A stretch of DNA of 54,670 nt from Defluviitaleaceae bacterium (GTDB lineage: Bacteria > Bacillota > Clostridia > Lachnospirales > WQUN01), in contig WRDO01000020.1 of assembly GCA_009779755.1 (NCBI GenBank), positions 1 through 54,670 of the forward strand, given 5' to 3'. Positions 26,267-34,935 of the stretch are shown in pieces. How positions within the stretch are numbered: the stretch's first letter is position 1; each line of letters starts with the position of its first letter. The notes under the pieces were generated by a model that did not search any database, had not been told where the DNA came from, and worked only from the letters and a program-made list of their open reading frames with translations. The translations under genes and the position numbers were made by a program.

Positions 26267-27165
26267 CGCGTTTGCCGCTCCCTCCGTTTTAGTTTGTACG
26301 TAGTCCAGCCATTTCGTATCGTCGGGTAGGAAATCGCCGCCGCTACGATCAACGCGGAAATAGCACGTAAATTAGTGGGATTTAACCTGAAGCTCAACGC
26401 CAACGCGAGGATAAGCCTGTAAACAATCGCTCCGACCGTTACCGCGCCGATGTTCCATATCACCGTACGTCGGCCGAAGATCGCCTCACCGATAATCAAC
26501 GACGCCAAAGCCACCACCACCATACCGAAACCCATGTTAATGTCGGCAAAGCCTTGGTATTGGGCGATCAAAGCGCCGCACAAAGCTGCGATGGCGTTGG
26601 CAATCGACAATCCCACCATTTTCGTAAACGTCGTATTGATTGAGGAAGCGCGTACCATTTCCTCGTTGTCGCCCGTTGCGCGTACCGCCAAACCGAGGCG
26701 CGTATGGAAGAATACGCTCAGCGTCGCGCCGACCGTCAAGACAATAACCAAAGGCAGCAGTATACGCCACAAACGTTCGCTGCCCCCCAATCGGCCTATT
26801 ATCGTAAACAACGTTTCTTCGCGGAAAAGGGGGATATTCGGGCGGCCACCCATAATATATAAACTGACGGAATAGGACGCCGTCATCGTTAGGATACCGG
26901 CCAATATCGGCTGTACACGCATTTTGGTTTGCAAGAACGCCGTAACGATACCCGCGGCCGAACCCGTCAGCATAGCCGCGAGGATACCGATGAAGGGCTG
27001 CCCCGCGGCTACGAACACCGCACCCGTGGCCGCACCCGCCGTAAAGCTGCCCTCCACCGTTAAGTCGGGTACGCCCAAAATGCGGTACGCCACAAAGATA
27101 CCCAAAGCCAACAGCGCAAAAATCAGCCCCAACTCCACCGCCCCGGTGAACGCGATCATCGACAT
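26260..27165 (-). CDS. ABC importer permease (branched-chain permease family) of a TrpXYZ-like system
   Basis: A 301-residue permease of the PF02653 family with about eight hydrophobic segments, including LIFALLALGIFVAYRILGVPDLTVEGSF at the start (read in two parts: residues 14-41), GFGMVVVALASLIIGEAIFG and a C-terminal basic tail. The early LGVPDLTVEGSF motif is typical of permeases paired with PF04392 binding proteins. It starts one base after the binding-protein gene. Tryptophan is the likely substrate because of the T-box upstream. Confidence 0.9.
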   Translation of the reverse strand: MSMIAFTGAVELGLIFALLALGIFVAYRILGVPDLTVEGSFTAGAATGAVFVAAGQPFIGILAAMLTGSAAGIVTAFLQTKMRVQPILAGILTMTASYSVSLYIMGGRPNIPLFREETLFTIIGRLGGSERLWRILLPLVIVLTVGATLSVFFHTRLGLAVRATGDNEEMVRASSINTTFTKMVGLSIANAIAALCGALIAQYQGFADINMGFGMVVVALASLIIGEAIFGRRTVIWNIGAVTVGAIVYRLILALALSFRLNPTNLRAISALIVAAAISYPTIRNGWTTYKLKRRERQTRC

Positions 27166-27166
27166 A

Positions 27167-28129
27167 CTATCTACCTTCGACGATTTCTATTGAAGGGTCA
27201 AGCCCATCAAGGCTAATGCCCAATGCTTCAGCCGTGGCGCGGTTGACGACCGTACGGAAGTCCTGCATCACTACGACGGGTAATTCGGAGATGGGTACCC
27301 CCTCCAATACCTTGGCGGCGAGGCGTGCGGTTTCAACACCCAGTATGGCGTAGTCGATGCCGACGGTAGCGAATCCGCCGTCCATCACCATCGAATCCGC
27401 CCCCGTATAGATCGGTACACCCGCGTCGATCGCGACTCGCGCGTAGATCGGCATGGCGGAAGCCACCGTATTATCAGTGGGGGTGAAGAAAGCGTCCACA
27501 TACCCCACCAGCGACAACGCCGCTTGCTGTACTTCACCGGAATTCGTTACGGTGGCTTCAAGGTAGTGCATCCCGTTGGCGGTCAAATAAGCCTTGGCCC
27601 GATTGATGGCGGCGACCGAGTTGGCTTCGCCCAAGTTATACACAAGGCCGAAGGTCGTCGCGTTAGGGGTTAGCTTACGCGCCAGCGCGAAGATCGATTC
27701 CACGCAGATAACGTCGGATGTCCCCGTCACGTTGGCTTCGGGGCGTTCCAAGCTGGTGACGAGCCCCGCGGCGAGCGGATCGGTGGATGCGGCGAACACG
27801 ACGGGAATGTCGCGCGTCGTCGCGGCGGCGGCTTGCCCCGCGGGCGTGGCGATGGCCAATATCAAATCGACGTTTCTTCCCACGAAGGCCTGCGTAATTG
27901 AAGTAAGCAACGTCATGTCCGCTCCTTGTCCGTTACGGTGGTCGAAGTCGGCGTCACCGAAACCAAGGCGTTCCATTTCTTCAAGGAAGGATACGCGGAT
28001 CGTATCCAGCGAGGGGTGCTCCATCATTTGCAAGATACCGATGCGGACTTGCGCCTCCTCCGTCCCGCTGCACCCGGCTAAACCGAAAACACATAAAATA
28101 CATACGACTGCGATGATACACTTTTTCAT
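27167..28129 (-). CDS. Substrate-binding lipoprotein (PF04392, TrpX-like)
   Basis: About 320 residues. It starts MKKCIIAVVCILCVFGLAGC, a lipoprotein signal with lipobox LAGC, so it is anchored outside the membrane. The mature part has RIGILQMMEHPSLDTIRVSF, DLILAIATPAGQAAA, VVFAASTDPLAAGLV and the GVDFAI-like VGIDYAILG, all typical of the PF04392 family. The second of two close ATGs (28129) is chosen for its spacing to AAGGAG. Expression should depend on the T-box that precedes it. Confidence 0.9.
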   Translation of the reverse strand: MKKCIIAVVCILCVFGLAGCSGTEEAQVRIGILQMMEHPSLDTIRVSFLEEMERLGFGDADFDHRNGQGADMTLLTSITQAFVGRNVDLILAIATPAGQAAAATTRDIPVVFAASTDPLAAGLVTSLERPEANVTGTSDVICVESIFALARKLTPNATTFGLVYNLGEANSVAAINRAKAYLTANGMHYLEATVTNSGEVQQAALSLVGYVDAFFTPTDNTVASAMPIYARVAIDAGVPIYTGADSMVMDGGFATVGIDYAILGVETARLAAKVLEGVPISELPVVVMQDFRTVVNRATAEALGISLDGLDPSIEIVEGR

Positions 28130-28164
28130 TTTCATTCTCCTTTTCCCGCTTCGGATCCTTTATT

Positions 28165-28455
28165 AAAAAATCCGTCCGAAGCAAATAAATATATTTGCCA
28201 AGGACGGATTAATATCCGCGGTGCCACCTTGATTCGCGATAGGATCGCGCACTCTTTAGGGTACCGACATACCCCCCGCAACTTACGTATGCGTCCACGT
28301 CATGGGATACTAAGAATAAATCCTTTCACCATGCCCTCGGCGGCCCATTTGACGATTCGCAAGCTGATTCGCAAAGCGAATCGGCATCTCCTACCCGGAT
28401 CTCAGCTGCCCGGATTCTCTGTACGGCGCGTAAAAGCCTTTACTCCCGCGTCTAC
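28165..28455 (-). ncRNA. T-box leader, probably tryptophan-responsive
   Basis: Read on the minus strand: a distal-loop-like AGAGAATCCGGG with GCTGAGA (about 28399-28418), a stem II-like S-turn pair (GTGAAAGG with AGTATCC), the diagnostic antiterminator box AAGGTGGCACCGCGG (about 28216-28230), and a terminator whose arms AATCCGTCC and GGACGGATT enclose a long stem-loop and end in six T residues (28165-28210). T-boxes bind uncharged tRNA and switch on the gene. Counting after the distal loop, the triplet TGG at 28347-28345 lies in a CAAATGGGCC context where the specifier is expected, pointing to tryptophan. The specifier was placed by pattern, not by folding. Confidence 0.88.
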
Positions 28456-28465
28456 GGTTTACGGA

Positions 28466-28495
28466 AATATACAACAGGGATTGCGGTCGTGTCAA
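28466..28495 (-). promoter_or_regulatory. Promoter of the T-box / ABC importer operon
   Basis: On the minus strand TTGACA (28490-28495) and TATATT (28466-28471) are separated by 18 bases, just before the T-box leader. Confidence 0.8.
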
Positions 28496-28545
28496 CACTT
28501 ATCGTAATCCGACGTTGTAATAAAATAATAAAATAATTTCAAACG

Positions 28546-29166
28546 TTATAAACTTAATTGCGCGAAGTCATTATCAAACGGGGCGACGGTAACGTTGAAC
28601 GCCAGTTTCGTTATTACTTCGGGGGAGAGCTTGCCGCTCAGCCAGTCTTCGATTTGCTCGGCGCGCAGGATGACGGGCATACGGTCATGGATTTTTTCCG
28701 CTTCGCCGTACGCGTCCTTGGTGATGATGACGAATTCGCGACCTTCGGGCGTATTGCGGTACAACCCCGCCATAAACAAGAGATTACCCTCCCTGTCCTT
28801 GATGAAATGCTTGACCTTTTGTTTGCCTTGCTGCTCCCATTCGTAGTATTCGCTTGCGGGTACCACACAACGCCCGGCCACAAGGTGTTGCTTAAACATT
28901 CCCTTGGTTTCCAGCGTTTCCGAACGGGCGTTGATAATTACGCCCTTACCGTCCCACTTCTTAAAACCCCAGCGCAGGCTCTCGAATGAAACGGTGCCGG
29001 TCACCCCGCCTGTGATAACGGGTGCGTCATGCGTGGGGTAAACCTCCGTGGCGGGTGCGGTGTAATGCTCGAAATCGTCCTTTGCGATGCGGAGCGAAAC
29101 CTCGCGTATCACCTCACGGATTTCAATGATTTCCTCTTCGGTTAAGGCGGAATATCTGCCGCACAT
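28546..29166 (-). CDS. SRAP-domain protein (YedK/HMCES family)
   Basis: A 206-residue protein. Cys2 (MCGRYSAL) is the residue that forms a thiazolidine crosslink with abasic sites in single-stranded DNA after Met removal. INARSET, CVVPASEYYEWEQ with the catalytic Glu, and KIHDRMPVIL with the catalytic His complete the family pattern. SRAP proteins shield abasic sites at stalled forks. It lies 31 bases after a DNA polymerase IV gene, in line with an SOS operon of two Y-family polymerases and this protein. GGAG precedes the ATG. Confidence 0.93.
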   Translation of the reverse strand: MCGRYSALTEEEIIEIREVIREVSLRIAKDDFEHYTAPATEVYPTHDAPVITGGVTGTVSFESLRWGFKKWDGKGVIINARSETLETKGMFKQHLVAGRCVVPASEYYEWEQQGKQKVKHFIKDREGNLLFMAGLYRNTPEGREFVIITKDAYGEAEKIHDRMPVILRAEQIEDWLSGKLSPEVITKLAFNVTVAPFDNDFAQLSL

Positions 29167-29197
29167 ATCAATCGCTCCTTATACATAACGTTTGACC

Positions 29198-30349
29198 CTA
29201 CACCCGCAGCACCCCGCCTTTTTCCACTTCCAGCGGGCCGATACGGTCGGTGAGTTCCTTGATGCGCCTGTCGATATCCATCGCCAGCGGCGGTTCCTCG
29301 TTTGGGTCGAGGGTGAGCTGCCCCATGCTGTCCAGATTGTCGGCGCGGATGCCGATGGAGCGCAGGGGGCGTTCCCACGGGTAGTGGCGTTGGAACAGGT
29401 CGTACGCCCTGTTGAATACGTAGTTTACGCTATCCGTCGCCATTTTGAAACTGCATTGGCGTGTGGTCTTGTTAAACTCCGCGTCGCGCAGGTGGATGGC
29501 GATGCAGGAGGCTTGCAAATTATGCTTCCTAAGGCGCGCGCATACGGTCGTGGCCAGCAAATACAGCACCGCGCTTACGTCCTCCTTGGTACGCAGGTCG
29601 GCGGGGGGCGTAATCGTGTTGCCGATCGAGCCGATTTCCTCCGAATTGGGCACGAAGGTGCGGTCGTCCCCGTTGGCGTAGCGGTGTATGTCATACCCCG
29701 ATTTGCCCAGCAGCTTCTCCAGGAAGTCGGGGTCGGCGTTTGCGATATCGCCTATGGTGGTGATGCCCGCGGAATGGAGCAGCTTCTTCCTTTGGTTGCC
29801 TATGAACAGGAGCGTGGAGGCGGGCATCGGCCATACGATTTCCCTGTAATTCTCCCGCGTGATCACCGTGATGGAGTTGGGCTTTTTGTAGTCGCTGCCG
29901 ATTTTTGAGAAGATCAAATTGTCGCTTACGCCCAAGCTCGCGCTCAGGCCCATCGTGTAGCGCGTCTCCACGCGGATCAGCTCCGCAATCTGCTCCGCTT
30001 CGCGCAGGGTCATTTCGCCCATGTCCAGCCACGCCTCGTCCATACCGTAGGGGATGACATCGTCGGTATACTTGTAATAGATTGCCCGCGCTTGCTTGGT
30101 TTGCTCCAAATATTTGCCCAAGTCGGCCTGCACATAACCCAGCTTGGGGCAGATCTTACGCGCTTGGCGGAAGCTGATGCCCGTCATCACTCCTGCCTTT
30201 TTCGCGAGGTGATTCTTGCTCATCACGATTGAGTGGCGCATCTTGGGGTCGCCGCACACGGCGAAGGGTACGCCGCGCAGCGCGGGGTTATACTTTTCTT
30301 CCACCGCGGCGTAGTAGTTGTCCATGTCGCAATGAATTACCGCTTTCAT
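29198..30349 (-). CDS. dinB: DNA polymerase IV (Y family)
   Basis: About 383 residues from ATG 30349, which overlaps the upstream stop (TAATG), with GGGAGG as ribosome site. Metal ligands are Asp8 (HCDMDNYYAAVE) and the Asp-Glu pair in MDEAWLD; LGVSDNLIFSKIGSDYKKP is the palm/thumb sequence. A helix-hairpin-helix region (TIGDIANADPDFLEKLLG) and a little-finger domain with IGIRADNL follow. It copies damaged DNA. It is the second polymerase in a tandem pair and diverges clearly from the first, so they probably have different lesion preferences. Confidence 0.93.
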   Translation of the reverse strand: MKAVIHCDMDNYYAAVEEKYNPALRGVPFAVCGDPKMRHSIVMSKNHLAKKAGVMTGISFRQARKICPKLGYVQADLGKYLEQTKQARAIYYKYTDDVIPYGMDEAWLDMGEMTLREAEQIAELIRVETRYTMGLSASLGVSDNLIFSKIGSDYKKPNSITVITRENYREIVWPMPASTLLFIGNQRKKLLHSAGITTIGDIANADPDFLEKLLGKSGYDIHRYANGDDRTFVPNSEEIGSIGNTITPPADLRTKEDVSAVLYLLATTVCARLRKHNLQASCIAIHLRDAEFNKTTRQCSFKMATDSVNYVFNRAYDLFQRHYPWERPLRSIGIRADNLDSMGQLTLDPNEEPPLAMDIDRRIKELTDRIGPLEVEKGGVLRV

Positions 30350-31653
30350 TATAACCCTCCCGTCGATCGGAACGGGCTGAACCTGTCCAGCGTATGGTCC
30401 CTTTTTTCGTCCTTGCACAAAAAGCTGGCGCGCATCACCGACTCATCCCCGAAACGGCGGCGGATGGAATCAATCGACGCGTCCAGTCGCATTTGCCTGT
30501 CCGTCTCCTCTTGGCCGAAAAGATTTAACTGCCCCATACGGCTGTCGGAGAGTTTGTCCGCGCGTACGCCCAACTGGCGCACGGGGTCGCGCTTCCACGC
30601 TTCCCTGAACAGCTGCGCGGCGTGGTTGTACAGCGTAGTCGTGTTGTCCGTAGGTGAGCACCTGCGTTGGTGTGAATAATGGATGAAATCCGAATTGCGT
30701 ATGCCGATCGAAACCGACGACGCAACGGTGTGCGTTAGGCGCAGGCGTTTGCCCACGGACTCGCACAGGTTTAATAAAACGCGGTTGGCGTCGTCGTAGC
30801 GGGTTACGTCGAAGGGGATGGTAGTGGAGTTTCCGACGCTCTTGGCCGCCGAGTGGTGCGGCTCCACGGCGGAATCGTCTATGCCGTTGGCATAGTTCCA
30901 TAAGACATGCGAGAAGGACTTAAACGTGGGGACAAGATAACGCACGTCGAACCGCGCAAGGTCCCCGATGGTCTGTATGCCCAGTTTGCGCAGCTTGGGC
31001 GCGGTGGCGCGGCCTGCCATAAACAGCTCCTCGATGGGCAGCGCCCACATTTTGCCGATTTCGCCCTCCAACAGCGTGTTGGTGAAGTCGGGCTTGCGCA
31101 GCCCCGTCGCCATCTTCGCAAGCAGCTTGTTGGGGCCCACGCCGATGCTTACGGTAAAGCCAAACGCATCGCGGATGCCGTTGCGTATCTTGTCCGCCGC
31201 TTCCATGGGCGAGCCGAAATGCCTTTCCATATGCGTATAGTCCACGAAAGCCTCGTCGATGGAATATTGCTGTACGCGGTCGGAGAAATTATGCAGGTAG
31301 GCAATCAAATCGTCCGAGTACCGCTCGTATATGCCGAAGCGCGCCGGCGCGATGAACAGTCCCGGGCATTTCTTCACGGCGGACATAAGCGATTCGCCCG
31401 TTTGTATCTTGTAAGGCTTGCAGGGGAGGGACTTGGAAAGCACGATGCCGCGGCGCGTTTCGGGGTCGCCGCCGACGATGGAGGGGATGGCGCGTAGGTC
31501 GGAAATTTGGCATTCATGGCCGTTTACGACGACCGTCACTACCTCGCCCGCCTTCATGCGCTCGAGGGATTCCCACGCCAGATAGGCGGAGTTGACATCG
31601 ATATGGAAGACAACGGTCTTTGTGCGGGAAAAAATGTTCGACTTATTTCGCAT
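30349..31653 (-). CDS. Y-family DNA polymerase (DinB/UmuC-like), first of a tandem pair
   Basis: About 434 residues from ATG 31653 (AAGGAAG six bases upstream; an in-frame start at 31683 would lie inside the -10 element). Palm ligands: VFHIDVNSAYLAWE and YSIDEAFVDY. IGVGPNKLLAKMATGLRKP and the helix-hairpin-helix TIGDLARFDVRYLVP follow. It differs from classic DinB in an insertion after AWESLERM (VVVNGHECQISDLRAIPSIVG), seen in a Clostridial branch often annotated as UmuC-like. The promoter carries an SOS-box-like element between its -35 and -10 boxes. Confidence 0.9.
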   Translation of the reverse strand: MRNKSNIFSRTKTVVFHIDVNSAYLAWESLERMKAGEVVTVVVNGHECQISDLRAIPSIVGGDPETRRGIVLSKSLPCKPYKIQTGESLMSAVKKCPGLFIAPARFGIYERYSDDLIAYLHNFSDRVQQYSIDEAFVDYTHMERHFGSPMEAADKIRNGIRDAFGFTVSIGVGPNKLLAKMATGLRKPDFTNTLLEGEIGKMWALPIEELFMAGRATAPKLRKLGIQTIGDLARFDVRYLVPTFKSFSHVLWNYANGIDDSAVEPHHSAAKSVGNSTTIPFDVTRYDDANRVLLNLCESVGKRLRLTHTVASSVSIGIRNSDFIHYSHQRRCSPTDNTTTLYNHAAQLFREAWKRDPVRQLGVRADKLSDSRMGQLNLFGQEETDRQMRLDASIDSIRRRFGDESVMRASFLCKDEKRDHTLDRFSPFRSTGGL

Positions 31654-31681
31654 GAGACACTTCCTTAAAGAAGGTCCCCTC

Positions 31682-31719
31682 ATTATATCGAATGTGTGTT
31701 CTTTGTCAATCGTATGTTC
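31682..31719 (-). promoter_or_regulatory. SOS-type promoter with embedded LexA-box-like sites
   Basis: On the minus strand TTGACA (31704-31709) and a perfect TATAAT (31682-31687) are 16 bases apart. The spacer contains GAACACACATTC (31690-31701), one mismatch from the Gram-positive LexA box GAAC-N4-GTTC, and a second partial site GAACATACGATT (31708-31719) overlaps the -35. LexA binding would block the promoter, fitting the DNA-repair genes downstream. Confidence 0.8.
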
Positions 31720-31843
31720 GATGAAAATTGTGGTAATTGATTAACCGTACAAGTGTTTGGTTACAAGTTTATTACGGAGATGGTAATATGACGTATGGTT
31801 TTGGATGAAGCGGCTGAATTTTTGATGCGGAGCGGAGGATTGC

Positions 31844-32599
31844 ATGAAAATCATAAGGAACTCCGTACAACCGAATTACGGAAACCCGGAACATGACTTG
31901 GTTTATGTACAAAAGGGTTTTTATAAGGTTTCCGAAGCGGAGAATTTATCGAATATTCAAAATTTAACCCGCCTTTTCCCGCATAACGCGAAAACAATCT
32001 TGGATGCCGGTTGCGGTATCGGGCTGTATCATAAGATATGGACCGACGCGGGATATCTTGTAACCGGTACTGATATTTCGGAAACGTTCCTGGCGGAAGC
32101 GAAAAAACGAAATCCTCTTGCCAATTATTTACAGAGCAATTCCGCGGATATCAAACTTTCGGAAACCTTTGACGTCGTAACCTTAATCGATCCCGCCCGC
32201 AAGGATGGTTTGGTTATTCGTAACTTGGCGAAATGCGCAAAGCGCGGTGCCTTGGTGTTCATAGAAGCCAGAAACCCCAACCATCCGAGGTCAATCGAAT
32301 TTGACCGTCAATTCAAGACATGGAGATGTGGGGAAAACAAATATATACTCTCCCGGCGGGAATATAATTACGCCAAACAGGAAATGGAGTGGGAGGAAAT
32401 CACCATTGATACGAAAACCGATACCCTATCCATACTTGATATGAGCGGGCACAGGCTTGCCGCTTTGCAATGCCTGACGGAATCGATGGCGGCGGCGGGA
32501 TTTACAAACATTCGCTTTTTTGACCGCTCAACCGCCGAACCAATGGAACTTACAAACGATGCAATTTATAAAATATGGGTTTGCGGGGAAAGGGTATAG
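31844..32599 (+). CDS. Class I SAM-dependent methyltransferase
   Basis: A 251-residue protein with the SAM-binding motif TILDAGCGIGLYHKIW (about 51-66), an acidic strand end in VTGTDIS and FDVVTLIDPARKDG. Unlike typical members, the segment after motif IV (LIDPARKDGLVIRNL) is followed by FIEARNPNHPRS, a pattern seen in small-molecule methyltransferases of the UbiE/Methyltransf_25 type. The target is unknown. GGAGG precedes the ATG. It appears to be a stand-alone gene. Confidence 0.8.
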   Translation: MKIIRNSVQPNYGNPEHDLVYVQKGFYKVSEAENLSNIQNLTRLFPHNAKTILDAGCGIGLYHKIWTDAGYLVTGTDISETFLAEAKKRNPLANYLQSNSADIKLSETFDVVTLIDPARKDGLVIRNLAKCAKRGALVFIEARNPNHPRSIEFDRQFKTWRCGENKYILSRREYNYAKQEMEWEEITIDTKTDTLSILDMSGHRLAALQCLTESMAAAGFTNIRFFDRSTAEPMELTNDAIYKIWVCGERV

Positions 32600-32650
32600 C
32601 CTTGTGTTACGTTTATAATGTAATGCAAGTGTTCTTTAAGGAGGTATGTT

Positions 32651-32926
32651 ATGTACAAGGTTCTTGATGCGTCCGAGCGGATGACGCCAAAACAAATCAT
32701 GCATGAATTTAACGGAAAGTGGGTTTACCTTGTTGATTTGGAAGGACCGCTTTATGGATGGTTTCATACGGCTATCCCTGCGGTTGTCGCGGATAAGGCA
32801 TTCGCAGGAAAAGAAAGCGGTATTTATAATGAACTGGATGAAAAATATAACGGCAGAACCACATGCTGGTCATTTCTCAGAGATACGGTAAACGGATTTA
32901 ATGAGGTGTTACATGATGAAGTTTAA
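32651..32926 (+). CDS. Small uncharacterised protein paired with a retropepsin-like gene
   Basis: A 91-residue protein (MYKVLDASERMTPKQIMHEF, then NGKWVYLVDLEGPLYGW) with a strong GGAGG site. It is mainly mixed alpha/beta with no membrane segment. I do not recognise a named family. It overlaps the aspartic-protease-like gene by 11 bases, so the two are translationally linked and probably functionally paired. Confidence 0.65.
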   Translation: MYKVLDASERMTPKQIMHEFNGKWVYLVDLEGPLYGWFHTAIPAVVADKAFAGKESGIYNELDEKYNGRTTCWSFLRDTVNGFNEVLHDEV

Positions 32927-33416
32927 TATTGATTATTCACACAAAGATAAAATACACGTTATAGGAAATAAAGCACATGTTTCTATAGTAACAATTGATG
33001 ATTCCCGTAATCCGGCAAAATGGATTCCGTTAATATTTGATACGGGTGCCTTCATTACCATTATTAACAAGGATTTTGCTAATGCGAACGGTTATCAAGT
33101 TTATCAACCCAAAGCCTGTATCATCGCGGGTTTTAGTGAAAAGGGAATGGTATGTGATTTGCGTAAAATTCCTACGGTCGTATTTTGCGGGTTTCGTATA
33201 AATAATGTATTAATCGCAACCCCGCACGAGGATGATGTCCCCGTAGCCGATGTGCTGGGAATGAACATCATTGAAAATTTTAACGTCGGTTTAAATTTTA
33301 CGGAAGAAGAAATCTACATAAGCATCCGTGACAATTTTATCAGTCAAAAACCGAAGTATCGTTGCGGGGATGTGAGTGTGTTTAACGATGTTACGGAGAA
33401 AGGAAGACAAACATGA
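32916..33416 (+). CDS. Retropepsin-like aspartic protease-fold protein
   Basis: About 166 residues. The active-site triad is FDTGAFITIINKDFA (Asp42-Thr-Gly), followed by the flap-like AGFSEKGMVCDL and the conserved VADVLGMNIIENFNVGLNF. Single-domain retropepsin folds act as dimers. No signal peptide is seen, so it is cytosolic. ATG 32916 (or 32913) fits GAGGTG at 32903-32908. The stop overlaps the HicB start by four bases, so the whole run 32651-33846 may be one transcript. Confidence 0.82.
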   Translation: MKFNIDYSHKDKIHVIGNKAHVSIVTIDDSRNPAKWIPLIFDTGAFITIINKDFANANGYQVYQPKACIIAGFSEKGMVCDLRKIPTVVFCGFRINNVLIATPHEDDVPVADVLGMNIIENFNVGLNFTEEEIYISIRDNFISQKPKYRCGDVSVFNDVTEKGRQT

Positions 33417-33628
33417 AGCATAATTTTATAGTATTAATAGAGCAAGGCGAAGACGGCGCTTACATCGCAACGGTTCCGTCGTTAAAAAGCTGTTATACGC
33501 AGGCGGACACGATACCCGAGTTGCTGGAACGGGTGCATGAGGTTATCGGTTTATGCCTCGAAGTGGAAAAGGATGTTCCGGTTGCCACAAAGTTTATTGG
33601 CGTACAACAGTTGGAATACGCGGTATGA
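33413..33628 (+). CDS. HicB-family antitoxin
   Basis: A 71-residue protein with the HicB fold: HNFIVLIEQGEDGAYIATVP, SLKSCYTQADTIPELLERVH, then CLEVEK. It lacks a clear C-terminal DNA-binding domain, as in short HicB proteins. It precedes HicA, an order opposite to the E. coli locus but common elsewhere, and overlaps it by four bases. Confidence 0.88.
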   Translation: MKHNFIVLIEQGEDGAYIATVPSLKSCYTQADTIPELLERVHEVIGLCLEVEKDVPVATKFIGVQQLEYAV

Positions 33629-33846
33629 GTAGGTTAAAAATCATAACGAGTAGTAATATGTGTAAGCTGTTGGAAAGGGATTCGTTTATAGCCATACGTC
33701 AAAAAGGCAGCCACCGTTTTTATCAGCACGCCGACGGAAGGACTACCGTTATTCCCATGCATCCGACCGATTTGGATAGGACATTAATCCGAAAAATCCT
33801 AAAGGACATCGGCATGTCCATCGATGAATACAACGAAAAAAACTAA
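33625..33846 (+). CDS. HicA-family mRNA interferase toxin
   Basis: A 73-residue protein with a dsRBD-like fold. The catalytic His30 is in RQKGSHRFYQHADG, followed by TTVIPMHPTDLDRTLIRKIL and ILKDIGMSIDEY, all typical of HicA. ATG 33625 overlaps the HicB stop (ATGA); an in-frame upstream start at 33553 would add residues unlike the family. It cleaves mRNA when not bound by HicB. Confidence 0.9.
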   Translation: MSRLKIITSSNMCKLLERDSFIAIRQKGSHRFYQHADGRTTVIPMHPTDLDRTLIRKILKDIGMSIDEYNEKN

Positions 33847-33867
33847 CCCTAACAAAGGAGCACACCC

Positions 33868-34935
33868 ATGTTTGACCGCTTAACCGAACTCGAAGCCAAA
33901 TTTGAAGCCCTTTCCGCGCAGGTGAGTGACCCCGCTGTCATCGCCGACATGAATTTATGGCGCGGCTTGATGAAGGAACACAGCGAGCTTACCCCCATCA
34001 TCGAAACGTACCGCACTTATAAAAAGTTAAACGCCGATCTTGAGGACGCGAAGGAGCTTCTTGCCGAATCGAGCGACGAGGAGTTGCGTCAGCTTGCCAA
34101 GGAAGAGGTAAAAACCGCGCAGGAGGAAATCGAGCGCGCGGCGGAAGAATTAAAAATCCTCCTCCTTCCCAAGGACCCCAACGACGATAAGAACGTGATC
34201 GTTGAAATCCGCGGCGGTACGGGCGGTGAGGAAGCGTCGCTGTTTGCGGGGACGTTGTTCCGTATGTATAACCATTATGCCAACGCCCGCCGCTGGAAGG
34301 TGGAATTGATGAGCGCGAACGAAAGCGGCCTTGGTGGCTTTAAGGAAGTCGTGTTCATGATAACGGGCAAGGGCGCGTATTCGCGGCTCAAGTACGAGAG
34401 CGGAACGCACCGCGTACAGCGTGTACCGGAGACGGAATCCCAAGGGCGCATCCATACGAGTGCGGTCACGGTGGCGGTACTGCCCGAAGCCGAGGACGTG
34501 GACGTGCAGCTCGATATGCAGGACATCCGCGTGGATGTGTACCGCTCCGGCGGCAACGGCGGGCAAAGTGTCAATACGACGGACTCCGCCGTACGTGTCA
34601 CCCACATACCTACGGGCGTAGTGGTGGCCTGCCAAGACGAAAAATCGCAACTAAAAAACAAAGACAAAGCCTTAAAAATCCTACGGGCTCGTTTATATGA
34701 TTTAGAACTGGAGAAGCAGCAATCACAAATGTCGGCGGAACGGCGCATCATGGTGGGTTCTGGCGATAGGAGCGAACGCATCCGCACGTATAATTACCCG
34801 CAAAGCCGCGTCACCGATCACCGCGTGGGATTGACACTTCACAAGCTGGATGCCGTATTGGACGGGGATTTGGACGAAATCATGGACACCTGTATCACAC
34901 ACGATCAGGCGAGTAAACTACAAGGGGAAAATTAA
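33868..34935 (+). CDS. prfA: Peptide chain release factor 1
   Basis: A 355-residue class I release factor that ends translation at UAA and UAG. The GGQ motif is at 231-233 ([10 protein letters not shown]) and the codon-reading PxT tripeptide is Pro187-Glu-Thr189 ([10 protein letters not shown]), which marks RF1 rather than RF2 (SPF). The N-terminal coiled-coil region and length are normal. GGAG precedes the ATG. It overlaps the convergent MFS gene by four bases. No prmC or rpmE neighbour is present here. Confidence 0.97.
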   Translation: MFDRLTELEAKFEALSAQVSDPAVIADMNLWRGLMKEHSELTPIIETYRTYKKLNADLEDAKELLAESSDEELRQLAKEEVKTAQEEIERAAEELKILLLPKDPNDDKNVIVEIRGGTGGEEASLFAGTLFRMYNHYANARRWKVELMSANESGLGGFKEVVFMITGKGAYSRLKYESGTHRVQRVPETESQGRIHTSAVTVAVLPEAEDVDVQLDMQDIRVDVYRSGGNGGQSVNTTDSAVRVTHIPTGVVVACQDEKSQLKNKDKALKILRARLYDLELEKQQSQMSAERRIMVGSGDRSERIRTYNYPQSRVTDHRVGLTLHKLDAVLDGDLDEIMDTCITHDQASKLQGEN

